Shown: positions 39,747 through 53,772, counted from the first letter of the stretch. The stretch: DNA of 64,000 nucleotides from Trema orientale (GCA_002914845.1 JXTC01000198.1:339551-403550); one strand, 5' to 3'. Notes: generated by a model from the letters alone, not told the origin. Program-made: numbers and translations.

Positions 39747-39960
39747 TTAAATGTAGTAGATTCGTGATTCGTACCCAGCTATATAGGTTATATGTAGTAG
39801 ATTCGGATCTGGCTATAGGGGTTATTTATAGTAGATTCGGACCCGACTGCAGGAGCTGTTTGTGGTAGATTCGGACTCGGCTACAGGGGTTATTTGTGGT
39901 AGATTCGGACTCGGCTACAGGGGTTATTTATGATAGATTCGGACCTATTCACAAGGGTTA
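39747..39960. repeat. ~40-bp minisatellite in the Gypsy 5' LTR
   Basis: About five units of GTAGATTCGGAC..GGCTACAGGGGTTATTTGTG-type sequence. The same array, with about four units, is at 44995-45165 in the 3' LTR. Confidence 0.8.
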
Positions 39961-42900
39961 AGTATGACCATAGTCACTACAAACTGGGGAGAAGTATAAT
40001 TGAAATTATTATTGACTAAAAAGGGATTCGAAAAGTCATTTTTGGAAACTTATTACTTCTTTTTGTTAAATTGTTTATTAAATGACATGGTTTGAATATT
40101 TTCAAAAGTAGTGATTTTTGAAACTAAATTTGTTCTGAAAAATATATATTAATAATTTTGGTTTATATATGCTTGATCCAGCTATATAAGGTTACTGGTT
40201 AATTACTCGGCTTCTAGCTCATCCTTTTATTTTTTCTCCTAGGTTTTAAAGATCGTTAGTTAAGAGATATAACTAAGAGAGAACTTATTTAGTAGTAATT
40301 GAAGTGCGTGGTCCGAAGAGAGAAATTTCTTCATCTTGATTGAGAAAATGTAAAGAATCGGAAGGTTGATCATCTTGAATTTATTGGATTATAGTTTCTA
40401 TTATAAAGTGTTTATTTTAAATATTTGGAGACTTTATAAAAGTTATTGGATTTTATATTATACATTGGTATTTATTGGAGACCCAATATTCTTAATTATG
40501 TTGGTTTATAGAAAGATGCCTTGCATGCCTATGGGGCTTTGCCTGATGGGTATGCAGCGCACGTCTTCAGGTGTAGGGCGTGACAACTGGTATCAGAGAT
40601 AGGTTAAGTTTAACAATTTGGATCGTGATAAGTCAATCTTATAAGATTTAGAATATCGGGTGACTAAGTTAAGATCATTTGAGCTTGAATTAACTTCTTT
40701 TATGATTTGGACTTTCATTGAGTTGGTGATTGATTTAAATATGATAAGTTTGTTACTCTGGTTATTTCGGGCACTGAAGAAGGTTAAGTTCGTATTTTTA
40801 AATTTTGTTATTGATGGAACAATTAGTTTGACCTTCATAGTTGGTGATCATATATATTACACAGATTTTTAGGATTATTTAAAAATGAACATGGACTTTT
40901 GAGATTGTTTAAAGTTATACTCTCATTAGGTTTTGATTATTAAGATCTATTAGTTGAATATTAAGATTTCTAGTATTTAGTGCTTTTGATATTTGTTTCT
41001 TTTTATATTTGATTAATAGACCTAGGGTATTAGAATTTTCTTCTTTTATTATTGACATTGGATAGTTATCGAGTTAGTGAGTCTTACTTTGGAGTTGATA
41101 TTAAAATTTTATGAGTCTACTTGCTATCTTCTTCTGCTTTCTCTTGAGCTGAATCTCACTGTTTTTGACCCTATTTGGAAAAAAAAAAGAGTCTAAATTA
41201 ATTATCAGAGAAGAGAAATTATTTAATTCCTAATAAATTGTGTGATTATTCTAAGGAGTCGTTAATCTTAAGTTATTTGTGTAAGAGATTAATAGAATAG
41301 ATATTACCTTATTATGGGTCAGTGTGAAAAAGATAAGTTATTGGATTCATTGGTTAATTAAAATAGGGATTGAACACTCGTTTTAAATCTTTTGAGATAG
41401 TTGAATTATTTGTGTTATCATGTGGATATACAAGGATTTATAGAGTGGATTAAATTTATTGAATAACTATATTTCTGGATGATAAATGATGAAGAGATAA
41501 TATTAAGAAATGTCAATTTATGTACTTGTGTTAAGTGAAGAGAGTACATGTTCTTGCTACTAGAGGATTGAGGATAAAACTGTTAGTTTTGCTAAAGGCC
41601 TTACCTATAAGTTTTTCAATAAATATTGGTGATGATATGATTGTAATATAGGCATTAAAGACTTATAGATAGAAAAATTTAGAGAGCGATGTTTTGAAAA
41701 ACTAATAGTGGACTGATTTAGAGAATGATATTACCTAAAGAAAAAAAATTATAGAGCCTTAATGACTTACGCGGTTGGATAATTTTGAGATGATGTTACC
41801 TTAATAATATTTGTTTTGAAAATTAAACAAAAGTTGAGATATGGTGAATGAACAATTTGGTTATAGTTATAGATACTAGGTAGTAGAGTTGAAATTAGAA
41901 TATACATTTGTTATAAATGAGTTCACAATTTTATTCTATGGTGTTACCGTATAAGAGGAAGTGATCTTTGTATTTGATAGTGTTTGGTGTTACTCTTATC
42001 TAGAAATTTATATTGGATTATACAAACAAAGTGAAGAGTACTTATTTGATGAGCAACAAGAAGAATTATACGATAAGAGTTTTCAAAAAACTTAGTGTTT
42101 TACTACTAAAAACTCGATTATTATCGGTGACGGAAAAAAAATGAAAATTGTGTTTATAAAACAAAAGGTCAAAACAGTTATATAGTGGAATATGTAAGTC
42201 GATCAATTATGTAGCGGAATATATAAGTCGATCAATATTTATAAGATTGATAGATTATTTGATTTTTATGAAATATGTGGTTTATAGAGAACTATTCATA
42301 TTTGTGGTTCTATTGACCTCCCTTATTTGTAAAAGATATTTTTGAGAAAATCATAATTTGAGACACTAGAAATCCTAGAGGTATTAAGATATAGGCCCAA
42401 GAAAATTTTGAGAACTAGTATATAAAAAAAGTCATTTAGCATATTTCTTAGTATTTAGTCTATAGGAAAGAAGGACTGTATAAACGAAGGTTGAAAGCTT
42501 TTGGTATACTATATGGGAAAGATAATATGATAGTGGAATTTTATAACGAGATATTAATGATTACTAGAAATTATAGAGTATGAGTTATATTGTGCATTAT
42601 TTGACTAAATCTACTCATCTTTATACTTTTAGACTTGACTTTTGTCCTTAACCAATTAGGTTTTAATCTTTATGATTATTTTAAGTGAACATTGAGATTT
42701 GGAATTCTATGTAATTTGATTATGAGCATAGCATTTGTATTTGACATAAGCTTTAGTGATTAGATTTAGGTTTGATACTTTGGCCTACTGAAGATAAAAG
42801 TTAGAGGGAATGAGACTAAAGAGGATTCTTATTGTTATTTATAATAAAGATATCATATTGTATCTAAGCTTTATCATACCTTATACGTAATTTTAGAAAT

Positions 42901-43485
42901 TGAATTAGATTTGTTGGAGCTTTACAATATTGTTTTGAAATAAATGGATTGTCAAAAAGAAAAGTATATATGTATGGATGGATTATTGAGGATATATTGA
43001 AACAATATTGTAAAGATTTACGAAAGAAAATATTACTCTTTGACAAAGAAATAGAAGTATATTCTTAGCATTATAAGCACGCGATTAAAAGAGGTACTAG
43101 AGGTTTAAAGAATTTTAGTTATTAAGAATTCCTATTGACTTTGTTAGTACAAAGAAAAGTCTGAGTCATCATGATATTCTCTTTTTGAGTGAAAGGGTAA
43201 ACGAGCTATCATAATGAACGAGAAACGATACGGAGTTATTGATAGATAAGTTTTAAAAACAATGATCTCTCTGTGATCTTTGAATCACTTAAATTAGAAT
43301 AAGTTCACATTCTCAAGTTCTCATCATATTGATGGAAAGATTATTTCAATTTAGTATGTGATGGTCATCGTTTTACCTAGATATTGGGACTTTCTAGGAA
43401 TGTTTGGATCTATTAATCTTTTGTTCTTTGGAGAACATGGGACTTTAAAGTTTAGAGGACTAAACTTCTTTTTAGAGGGGGAGAA

Positions 43486-43667
43486 TGTGACAACCCGTTA
43501 TTTAAAAGAAAAAAGGTTTATATTTTATATATAACACAAGGATAAAAGAAAGGACAAAAGAACACTTATCTATTAGATATTCTTTGGAGTTATAATAATA
43601 ATTCAATAATGGACCCTTTAAGAGACCCTAAGAGACTGGTATTCTCCTTGGTTTAATGTATGCTCTG

Positions 43668-43707
<40 letters not shown>

Positions 43708-45794
43708 AAGAGAAGAGACGGCTCTAAAGTTAGAAGAAGAAGAAGACGACGGCTATTCTTATAGATTATTGAGACTCACTCCTAAGGTAATAAACTCTTA
43801 ACAGATTAAGTTACATGTGCTAATTATATTTTTGGGAATTGGAATCGCATGTCTATGCTTAGGGTTTTAATTTGCCCATAAGTAATTTATGAACTATAAG
43901 GATGAATCCGATATAAGATAAAGCCTATTTATATTAGGATTTAAACAAGACAAATTTTGAGTGATTTGATTAGGTAAATAGAAAGTTATGAATTTTTGAG
44001 TTTTGGGCTAAGATGTAAAAATGCAACAGAGATTTCGACTAGCTTTTCAGGAACTTGTATTGACATGATTGGATGATATTTGATATAGTTGAAAAGCTTA
44101 TCGAATCAGCTTTCTAACGGTATATAATTTGTCAAAAAAGACTTATAACCAGAGAGTTATAGCTAATTAAATTGAGTACTACAAATCCAAAAAAAAAATC
44201 TGAAACTTTATGTACTTTTAGTAAAAAATGGCAGTGGCTTTTGGGGTTTTATAGGGCTTACTTATGGACCCTATAATCGCATTTTTGGTACTATCAGGAT
44301 CCTCATAACTTGTAGAACAGGTTTTCTAAGTTTGATAATTTTTAGAGAGATATTATAATTGTTATGAATCGTGAGAAATTGACATTATTGGGAATAGTTA
44401 TGGAGTTGATTATTGAAAATGCATGAGCAGTAAGTAGTCAATATTTTTGGTATAATTAGAGTATGATTTTATTATTTTGATACTTATATATGATTTGTGT
44501 GATGATAAGTGTTTGAAAGGTTATGTTGATTATTTTGGTTAAATAAGCAAAGCAAACGAGGTAAGTAACCTTTAATCTTTTCTAGTAGTTTTCCTCGTCC
44601 GAAAGCTAAATATTTTATTATTTTATTATTTCTAATAAAATCATATTTATAAGGTATTTTCTTTAAAATATGATTTTTAGTAAAAATATATTTTAGTAAT
44701 AAGACTATTTATTAAAAAAAATCTGTTTTATTGAAATAATGTAGTTTTTTGTGAAAAAATAGTATGATTCTATATTTTATACTAAATTATGGATCAAGTA
44801 TATGAATTACTATTGAACATGGTTGCAAGAAAATTATTTTAGAATGACTACAATATTATAATAAGATGAAAGTAAAATTGTTTATGATTCGTTATTGTAA
44901 ATAAGTATTTTGAAACTCTCTTCAGTGACTATGCACGTGGACCCAATCCACAGGAGTTATATATGGACAGTACTGACCTAGCTGTAGAGTTAAATGTAGT
45001 AAATTCGTGATTCGTACCCGGCTACAGGTGTTATCTGTAGTAGATTCAGACCCAGCTATAGGGGTTATTTGTAGTAGATTCAAACCGGGCTACAGGGGTT
45101 ATTTGTGGCAGATTCGGACCCGGTTATAGGAGTTATTTGTGGCAGATTCGGACCTAGTTACAGGGGTTAAGGGTGACCATAGTCACCAAAAACTGGAGAG
45201 AAGTATAATTAAAATTATTATTGACTAAAAAGGGATTCGAAAAGACATTTTTGGAAACTTTTTACTTCTTTTTGTTAAATAGTTTATTAAATGACTTGGT
45301 TTGAATATTTTCAAAAGTATTGATTTCTGAAACCAAATTTATTCTGAAAAATATTTGTTAATGATTTTAGTTTACATATGATTGATCTAGCTAGATAAGA
45401 TTACTGGTTACTTACTGGGTTTTTAGCTCACTTTTTTATTTTTCCTCCTAGGTTTTAAAGATCATCAGTTAAGAGATATAACTAAGAGAGTACTTATTTA
45501 GTAGTAATTGAATTGCATGGTCCGAAGAGAGGAATTTTTTCACCTTAATTGAGAAAATGTAAAGAATCGGAAGGTTGATCATCTTGAATTTATTGGATTA
45601 TAGTTTCTATTATATAGTGTTTATTTTGAATATTTGGAGACTTTATAAAAGTTGTTGGATTTTATATTACATATTGATATTTATTGGAGACCCAATATTC
45701 TTAATTATATCGGTTTATAGAAAGATGCCTTGCATACCTATGGGGCTTTGCCTTATGGGTATGCGGCGCATGTCCTTGGGTGTGGGGCATGACA
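43486..45794 (+). repeat. Gypsy 3' LTR
   Basis: 2,309 bp, starting TGTGACAACC after the polypurine tract and ending GGCATGACA. It carries the empty site of the MITE found in the 5' LTR and a (GA)n run at about 43673-43703. Confidence 0.88.
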
Positions 45795-45799
45795 ATGAT

Positions 45800-46849
45800 A
45801 GACTCTAATAATGAATGGGAAAAAACTATTTGAGTACTAAAATATATATATTATATTGCTTTTGTATAATTGGAAATATTCTGAAATATTGTATTTATAG
45901 TCTTTTTAGTTCTATTAAATTAGATACTAGCAAATTATTTTTTTTTTATTTTATTATACTATTTTTTGCATATTTATAGAGTTGCTTTTTCCGCTTAAAA
46001 GTTATAGGGTTGCCTTTATCATATTATAGTTTCCCGTTTTATAATGAACAAAAAATAAGTTCTTGTAATTTGAATTGTGCAATAGTTAATCTCTACTCTA
46101 AAAACTTGCTTTTCTTCTAATATTTAATAGAATTAGATACAACTCCAAAAAAAAAAAAAAATTATAAATTCCTCTTCAGTTAACATATATAGGTAATCTT
46201 TACTTAATAGTATGACAAAAGCAATAAATTTAGCACAAAAGAACAAAAGGATTCAGCAAAGAAGAAAGCACATAAAATTTATTTATATTATAAGACATTA
46301 TAAAATATAACTAGGAAATTTTTATGTATGATGAGTAACGGGTATGGCACGTGCCATTACACTTGTTGGTATAGAAGTATAGATATATATATATATATAT
46401 CAACCAAGCCTATGTGGATATAAAAAGTTAAAAACCTTGAATATCAAAACGTATATATTTTTTTATCAATACCACGGAAATTCAATAATTTACTTCTTTT
46501 TTTTTCCTCTTTGGAATATTGATATTTTTTCCGAACTAGTTTGAATTATGATATTTACAGAAAAGTGATTAAAAAGTGCTTAAAATAAAAAATAATAAAT
46601 AACTTGTTTTCATTGTTTTACTGTGCAACTAAAAAAAAGTTAAAGAGGGTTTGAAGCTATGATGCTTCTAGTGAAAGTTTAAATTGTTTTATTGTTATAT
46701 GATGGAGTATAGTTATTAAAAGTTAAATATCATAAATTTGATAAAATAGTATTTATTTGGTCTTTTCACTTAGAATAAATACTCATATAAAACTTTCTCG
46801 AACAGAAAGTGCCTTTATATCAATTGGGGCGTGCAACTATAACCCCAAT
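45800..46849. other. AT-rich intergenic DNA
   Basis: No gene. There are (AT)n runs near 46384-46400. GGCACGTGCC near 46350 is a perfect 10-bp palindrome containing a G-box-like CACGTG, but with no gene next to it. Confidence 0.35.
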
Positions 46850-47840
46850 AATTAAATATGGCTTAACTAGCAAACCAATCAGTCCATTCCTATATCCATG
46901 ATACTGTTAGCTTAAATTTGGATTGAAAATTTTAGAAACAGATGATAATTAGCTGGAATATTATTGGTTTCAAAGTAAACACTTGAGACAGCGAAGAAGC
47001 GAAACAGAATCTCTCCTCCCTACATCTTGACCAAATTTTGATTATTCGTAATTACCTTGTACATGTTTAGTCAACAAAATGAACGAAGCACATACTTTAT
47101 GGTAATTTCCTTGAAGCAACCATCATGACGTGAAACATTTTGGAGAGAATATGCTAAACTACTGTATCTTCTTTCAGCTATACTTGATTCTTTATTTTTT
47201 TTAATTATTTTTATTTGTTTAAAGGGATTAACTTGATAGTTGATAGCGAATCTTGGACCAAGTCCACCATGGTGCTGCTATTTGCCAAATATATGCATAC
47301 CATTTTTTTTGAGCAATACAACACCTCTCAACAAATTATCTAAATAAATAACTTAATTAAGACATCATATTATTTATTAACATTTATGTCAGTCCTTCTA
47401 TGACTTTCACTTAAAAGATCACATCAATCAAATTATTTTTTCCGGATAATATGTCATATTCCATTTTTCATTTAAGTTATTGAAGTCTTTTTGATCGGAA
47501 AGTTTTGGAATAATTTGAGAGCAAATGATGTGAAATGGGTTTCATCAATTCACCATAAATGCAACGAAAATATGTCATTTTCCCTTGTTGATGAAGACAT
47601 TTTGGACTATATTTGGCACTTGTTAAATGGAACTGTATCATTTAATCAAACCTTCCCCTTGACTTGGACTTTAGGATTATGAAATTGAAAATGACATCAA
47701 CTTGTTTTATTTTAATGTTGGTCAAACTCGAAGCAAGTGAAAGACTTGGCTTTTACCTCCCACGTTCCTAAAGCTTGAGCAAAAGGGTTTTATAACCCAT
47801 GATTTAGACGAGTAAAGAGATCAAGAACTAGAAACAAATA
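46850..47840. promoter_or_regulatory. Upstream region of kinase gene 3, duplicated block
   Basis: 46850-47200 matches the gene-2 upstream block (CAAACCAATCAGTCC, GGTTTCAAAGTAAACACT, AGAATCTCTCCTCCCTA, CATCATGACGTGAAACATTTT). The conserved GCCAAATATATGCA (about 47282-47295) is 550 nt before the ATG. GAGATCAAGAACTAGAAA immediately before the start is shared with genes 2 and 4. Confidence 0.55.
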
Positions 47841-50800
47841 ATGGGGTTGTTTCCCTTTATGTTTGTCTTTGTTGTTTTGAGATTTTCCTTATGTAGAGCA
47901 GCTGTGGAAGCAGTTGAAAGCATTAGACAGTTTGAATCTATCAGAGATGGCATAAGTAGCCTGGTCTCCCTAGATGGAAGCTTTGAACTGGGATTCTTCA
48001 CTCCAGGCAGTTCAAACAATCGTTATCTGGGAATTTGGTATAAGAACATCCCAGTTCAAACTGTCGTTTGGGTCGCAAACCGGTGTAATCCGATCAACGA
48101 TTCCTCTGGCTTGTTGACAATAAATGACACAGGAAATCTGGTGCTTCTGGGACAGAATAAGACTGTTGTTTGGTCTACAAGCTCATTGAAACAAGCGCGG
48201 AAACCATTGGTACAGCTCCTGGATAATGGTAACTTGGTTCTGAGAGACGAGATGGATAAGAATTCGGAGAACTATTTGTGGCAAGGCTTTGACTATCCTA
48301 CTGATACAAACTTGTCCGGAATGAAAATGGGATGGGACTTGAGGAGAAATCTTACGAGGCGCTTATCGGCATGGAAGAGTTTCGATGACCCCTGTAATGG
48401 AGATTTCACTTATGGGATTGAGCTTAATGTACAGCTTCATACATACCCTGAAGCGATTATCCGAAAAGGGTCAGCAAAATTTTATCGAACCGGGGCATGG
48501 AATGGTATAAGTTTCGGTGGTACTCCTGATTTGAGGCCAAACCCGCTTTTTGATTACGGGTTTGTTTACAACGATGATGAAGTTTACTACACTTACACCC
48601 TCAAGAACAAGTCAGTGGTCTCAAGAATAGTCATGAACCAAACGACCAGCGTTCGTCAACGCTTGGTATGGATCGAAACAGAGAGAATTTGGAAGCCTTA
48701 TAATTCAGTTCCTAGAGACCAGTGTGACAACTATGGCCTCTGTGGAGCTAATGGAAACTGTATCATTACAGAGAATCCGGTCTGCCAATGTTTAAAAGGG
48801 TTCAAGCCTAAGTCTCAAGAGAGTTGGAACGGTATGGACTGGTCTGACGGGTGTGTGAGAAATACCCCACTGAGCTGCCAAGAAAAAGAGAAAGATGGCT
48901 TTATCAAATTTTCCGGCTTGAAACCGCCCGACGCTGAGCATAGTTGGGTGAACAAGAGTATGAATCTGGGGGAATGCAGGGCTAAATGCTTGAACAACTG
49001 TTCTTGCATGGCTTATACAAACTCAGATATCAGAGGCCAAGGCAGTGGCTGCGTCATCTGGTTTGGTGGTCTATTAGATATTCGAGTATTTTCTTCAGGT
49101 GGACAAGATCTATATATTCGAATGCCGGCTTCAGAAATAGGTAAAGCGCAAAAAAATTGGCTCCATAACAGGTTCTTATGTGTCTTGTTTATGTTAAAAG
49201 TTGTATATTTTTACATGGGCTTTCTGCAATTTGACTTTTGCTTGCTTCTCTCTGTTTCATATTAACTTTAGCAAAAGCAAGAGCTGATCGTAAGGTGAAG
49301 AGAGCGGTGATAATTGTGTCGATCGTGGTTGGAGTTGTCAGCGGGATGATTATAGTCGGCCTCTACATTCACAGGAGGAGACATTTAAATGGTAAAAAAT
49401 TTTCACACTCTGATCTTTTTTGCAAACCTACTTAGACTGTTTCTCATCGTTAGATGTAATGATATAAGAATTAATAAGAGGCTACTTCATTTTAGTAGTA
49501 TAACACTCTGACCAAGTAAAGATAATTAGTATACTTATAATGAAGTGGACAACTAACTATGTATTCCAAAACGACTTCTTATTCATGTATAGAATGCATC
49601 ACCTTATTGAAACACACTGTATTGCTTTTCACTAGCACCATAAGTAAACACTTTGACATTAAGCTGGACATTTTGGACCGAACAGGGCATTGTTCTAGTG
49701 ATTATCCAAAAGAATTATTAAAAAAAAAAAAATGTGTCCATGAGACATGGTTTGTCTTGATTGGGTAGGAAACTTAGCCTCTTCAGGTTAACATTTCAAG
49801 TCTCTATAATTATTTATCCTCGAACATAAGTCAAATATAGCGGCGGTATATGGTACTCATTCCCACTTTGACTATTGAGATTTCTAGCATAATATGTGTA
49901 TAGTATCTTTTCAATGCGAGTTTTGCTTGCTGTCATGCCTACCTAATAGTTTACACATAAAACTCGTGTCATTACTTGATTTCTACTATCTATGTCAGCA
50001 AATACAGAGAGAAACGTAACGATAAGTAGTAATGAAAGCGAAGAAGAAGATCTGGAGCTTCCATTGTTCAGACTACCCACCGTTAGTACTGCCACTAATA
50101 ATTTTTCTGCGTACAATAAGCTCGGGGAAGGTGGTTTTGGACCTGTATACAAAGTAAGTTTCTCACTAGCCTATTTGAGAGCAATCTTTTGCTTCCCCTG
50201 TTTTCGGTCCGGAGAAATAATTTTTTAAATTAGCAAGGAATTTCATTATTGTGAGATTTCAGGGTATATTAGAAGAGGGACAAGAAATTGCTGTGAAGAG
50301 GTTATCAATGTGGTCTGGACAAGGGGTCCACGAGTTCAAAAATGAAGTCAAACTAATTGCCAAGCTTCAACATAGGAATCTTGTAAAGCTTCTTGGTTGT
50401 TGCATTGAGGGAGAAGAGAAAATGTTGGTTTATGAGTATATGCCCAACAGAGGCCTTGACTCTTTCATTTTTGGTTAGAATCCTTTTGAACTTAGCTCTC
50501 TCAATGCATGTAACTTTCTATAGTTCAGCGAATTTTCGTGTACCGTTCTAACTTGGAAGGAAAAAAAAAACCATTGCAGACCAAAAGCAAGGAAAACTAT
50601 TAGAATGGTCTAAGCGCTTCCAAATAGTATGTGGAATTGCTCGAGGTCTTCAATATCTCCATCACGATTCTAGATTGAGAATTATACATCGAGATCTTAA
50701 AGCTAGTAATGTTCTACTTGATAAAGAGATGAATCCCAAAATTTCAGACTTCGGCTTGGCTAGAACCTTTGGTGGAGATCAAATAGAAGCAAATACAAAC

Positions 50801-51473
50801 AGAGTAGTTGGAACTTAGTGAGTACTCTTAAAACTCATTTTAGTTACATGAGCATACTTTTTTTTTCTTTCGTTTGTTTATACTGAGTACTCTTGTGAAA
50901 TAGTGGCTACATGGCGCCCGAATATGCTTTTGATGGCCTATTTTCGATAAAATCCGACGTCTTTAGTTTCGGCATATTGTTATTAGAGATCATAAGCGGA
51001 AAGAGAAGCAGAGGCTATTACTATGAAAACCAAGGCCTTACCCTCATTGGACATGTAAGTGTTACAACCAAAAACCTCATTTGATATCTTATTATTTTGA
51101 TAAGTATGTCACACTAAGAGTGGCACATTGGGTTTTTTTTTTTTGTTCCATATTTGTCTAGGCATGGACATTGATGAAAGATGGCAAGACTTTTGAACTG
51201 ATCGACAAGTGCTTAAGGGTCTCATATGACAACATAGATGAAGTATTGCGTTGCATCCATGTTGGTCTCTTGTGCGTGCAACAAAGCCCTATTGATAGAC
51301 CTAATATGTCTTCTGTCGTTTTTATGTTGAGTGGTGAGAGTGTGTTACCTCAACCCAAACCACCAGGCTATTTCATGGAGACAGATTTATGGGAAGGAGA
51401 TCGTTTATCCTCCAATAAGCTTCTACCATCTTGGACATGCGATACAAGCATAACAGTTGTCGAGCCTCGATAA
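47841..51473 (+). CDS. Kinase gene 3: G-type lectin S-receptor-like serine/threonine kinase, complete
   Basis: Exons: 47841-49140, 49272-49391, 50008-50153, 50263-50473, 50580-50817, 50904-51054, 51162-51473. All are GT/AG, giving 825 amino acids. Exons 2-7 have exactly the same lengths as in gene 2 and exon 1 is one codon shorter, so this is a close tandem duplicate. The ectodomain has a signal peptide (~1-22), B-lectin WVANR, S-locus glycoprotein region, [13 protein letters not shown] and [17 protein letters not shown]. The span encoded by exon 2 is [19 protein letters not shown]. Kinase: GEGGFGPV, Lys534, HRDLKASN (Asp631), DFGLAR (Asp649), GYMAPEYA. It ends ITVVEPR where gene 2 has ITVVEAR. 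No lesion is visible. Predicted active membrane receptor kinase with unknown ligand. Confidence 0.94.
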
Positions 51474-52721
51474 AGGTTAATGTAACCAATCACATATTCA
51501 AATGAAAATTTTGAGACCTTCCAATCATTACAATTTCTATTTTGTTAAATAGGAAATGTGGTGATCATTGATTATACCCTATTTATATGAATGGATGCGA
51601 AATAAAATTCAGACCATCAATAGATGAATGATTATCGGATCCCATACAATGGAGTTATTTAAGTAATGAAGTAACTATTGGGCTTTCTCGATTCATAGTC
51701 GAAATCTTCACAAGTTAAATTATCTTATGTGTTGGAGACTAGCGTTTCGGGAGAAAGAATATGCTTCATCTTATGGAAGCATTACAATGTTGCTCTATTT
51801 TGCAAAGATATATTACACTAAGCATGGATGTATTTTTAAGAATTTTCATCTAAACTTGAGTTTATGCCATCAGCATATAACAAATTCCATTCCCTTTTAG
51901 CATTTCATCACAAATTATTGCTAAAGTTTTCCCAAAAAAACACTGGTATTATTACAAGGAACACTAGCAGATGGTCAAGAAATTGCTGGGAAAAAGTTGC
52001 TGATTTATATATTTACATGTACAACAAAAGCTTGGACATTTTCATTTTACGATTGGATCTTTAACACCCTACATTATGTTTAAAAATCTACCTTGTTTTA
52101 GAAAAGACTAAATAAGGGCTTATTTATGTGAGATTTCAAACTAGAAAACTGATTTAATAATGTGTACTTATGCTACATGAAACGAGAAGAAAATTGTTAT
52201 ATGGGTGCAAGAGCTTCCAAATTATTTGTTGAATTGCAATTGAAATTCTCTATTTTGACCAAGATTCTTGTTTGAGGATAATTCATTGAGATCTCAAGGC
52301 GAGTACTCTCTTACTTGAGAGTAAATTGACGGCCAAAATTTCGGACATTAGCACGACTAGAACTTTTTGAGAAAATCACATACAGCAAAATACAGAGTGG
52401 TTGGAACAGAGTATGCGTTTCTTTACATTGCATAACGTCCTTTAATTTATCAGGTATCTACTTCTTTATTAATGGTCTTATCCTCCAAAATCATGGCTCC
52501 TGAATATGCTAGTGACGGATATTTGAGGTAGAGTTCACTGTGCTAGAGATAATACGTGGGAAGAGAATCGAGATTTTTTTTATTTTTATTTTTATTTTTT
52601 TATAATCATGATAACAACCTTAAACTTACAGGACATGTAAGTAGATTAAACTATAAACTAACTATAACTTCTTCAAAATATATTCAGCCAAAGAGATCAT
52701 AAGGCAATGACATAAAGAGAT

Positions 52722-52860
52722 TTTTTCTTTTTGTGGATAAAAGATGCCCGCAAAGCGGGCAACAGGACTTCATTAATTCAAATCATTACGAAAAACAAAG
52801 GAAATAAAAACAAGATAATGATCAACCCAAAATAAATCTCTGGAACAGGAAAAAACATAA
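52722..52860 (-). mobile_element. 5'-truncated LINE-like 3' end
   Basis: On the minus strand it ends with GCCCGCTTTGCGGGCATC, a hairpin phrase seen at the 3' ends of plant L1-type elements, followed by an A-rich tail (T-rich on +, 52722-52735). Imperfect direct repeats (ACATAAAGAG / ACATAAGTAG) flank it. It interrupts pseudogene 2. Family assignment is from memory of the motif, not from a search. Confidence 0.45.
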
Positions 52861-53024
52861 GTAGCTAATGTGCTGGCATAGACATTATTATGAAAAGAAG
52901 AATTAGCTGGCTTACAACTGATTGATGAATCTTTTGGAGCTCATGCTCTAACGTAGAAGGGTTGCATCGCATTCCTATCGATTTGTTCTCTTGTCTGTCC
53001 AACAGCACCCAGAGATAGGCCGAA

Positions 53025-53772
53025 TGTCACGGGCTGCCTTTTTGGCACCATGAAGTAAACGGGACGTGCGACACTTGTTGTCGCTCCGAGCTAGTAAGTC
53101 AGTCTAGAATTCAAGCTTCCAGGCAAACAAACCCATCAATTAGCTATACCGTAGACACCACGTGTGTGTCGGGTAATAACATAGTATTGAGCAAGCACAA
53201 AACAAGCATATTCAATAGTGTGATTACAAAGCAACAAGTATAAGCAAGGCATCTAGACAACAAGCAAGCAATACGTAAGTAACAAACAAACAACAAGTAG
53301 GCAACACATTTTAGGCATGAATGTGTTTCTCTTATTAATAATAGGGTAAGGGATTACACAACCTAGCCCTTATCTTACTAGTGTGCAAGGCCCCTCTCTA
53401 GACACCCAAGTCACCCTCCTAAGAAAAATTTTGAGTTTTTAGCCTCCTGGCAGGAGAAAACATGATTTTGGCTGAAAAAGTATATGGCATAATTCAAAGA
53501 AAATTACATTTTCAAAATACAACCATATTTCCCTCTAATTGTTAACCCTAAAATATGTAGTATTTGGCCATAGACTTGACTAATGATCCTGGACAAAAAT
53601 ACACTAATTATATACAAAATTTTCCCACCGAGTATAGGCACCGTAGACACTATATGCACATATGGTGTCGGCAATATGAGCACTTATGGGCAGAAAGCCA
53701 CACTGAGCATGGCAATTGTGGTGGTTATGTTGGGAAGTTAATGTGTTGATTGGCCCCACCCCAAACAACTGG
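53025..53772. mobile_element. Possible solo LTR or LTR-like insertion in pseudogene 2
   Basis: Kinase-derived sequence stops abruptly at GGCCGAA and a foreign block begins TGTCACGGGCTGCC. It could end at CCCCAAACA (TG...CA). No target duplication is seen, so the right border is uncertain. No coding region is seen. Confidence 0.4.

Larger units (their letters stand above)
37808..40585 (+). repeat. Gypsy 5' LTR (contains a MITE)
   Basis: Direct repeat of 43486-45794. Contains a (GA)n microsatellite at about 37998-38046 and a ~40-bp minisatellite at 39747-39960, both also present in the other LTR. Confidence 0.88.
37808..45794 (+). mobile_element. Ty3/Gypsy LTR retrotransposon, decayed, with nested MITE
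   Basis: The 5' LTR is 37808-40585 (TGTGACAACC ... TGACA) and the 3' LTR 43486-45794. The primer-binding site TGGTATCAGAG lies at 40588-40598, matching initiator methionine tRNA, and the polypurine tract AGAGGGGGAGAA at about 43474-43485. The flanking 5-mers ATGAA / ATGAT agree at 4 of 5. The 2.9-kb internal region is too short for a full Gypsy body and has no long open frame. A weak integrase-like trace is near 42590-42640. The element is broken throughout. The LTRs differ at roughly one site in eleven by eye, pointing to an age of several million years. The 5' LTR is longer because it holds a 416-bp MITE. Confidence 0.88.

Noticed and set aside
40366-40602. 78-codon frame ending the Gypsy 5' LTR, and its twin at 45575-45808
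   Set aside because: Part of the LTR, present in both LTRs, and not a host gene.
46340-46375. Palindrome GGCACGTGCC followed by a CTTGT as a possible Helitron end
   Set aside because: The end does not fit CTRR-T and no matching 5' end was found.
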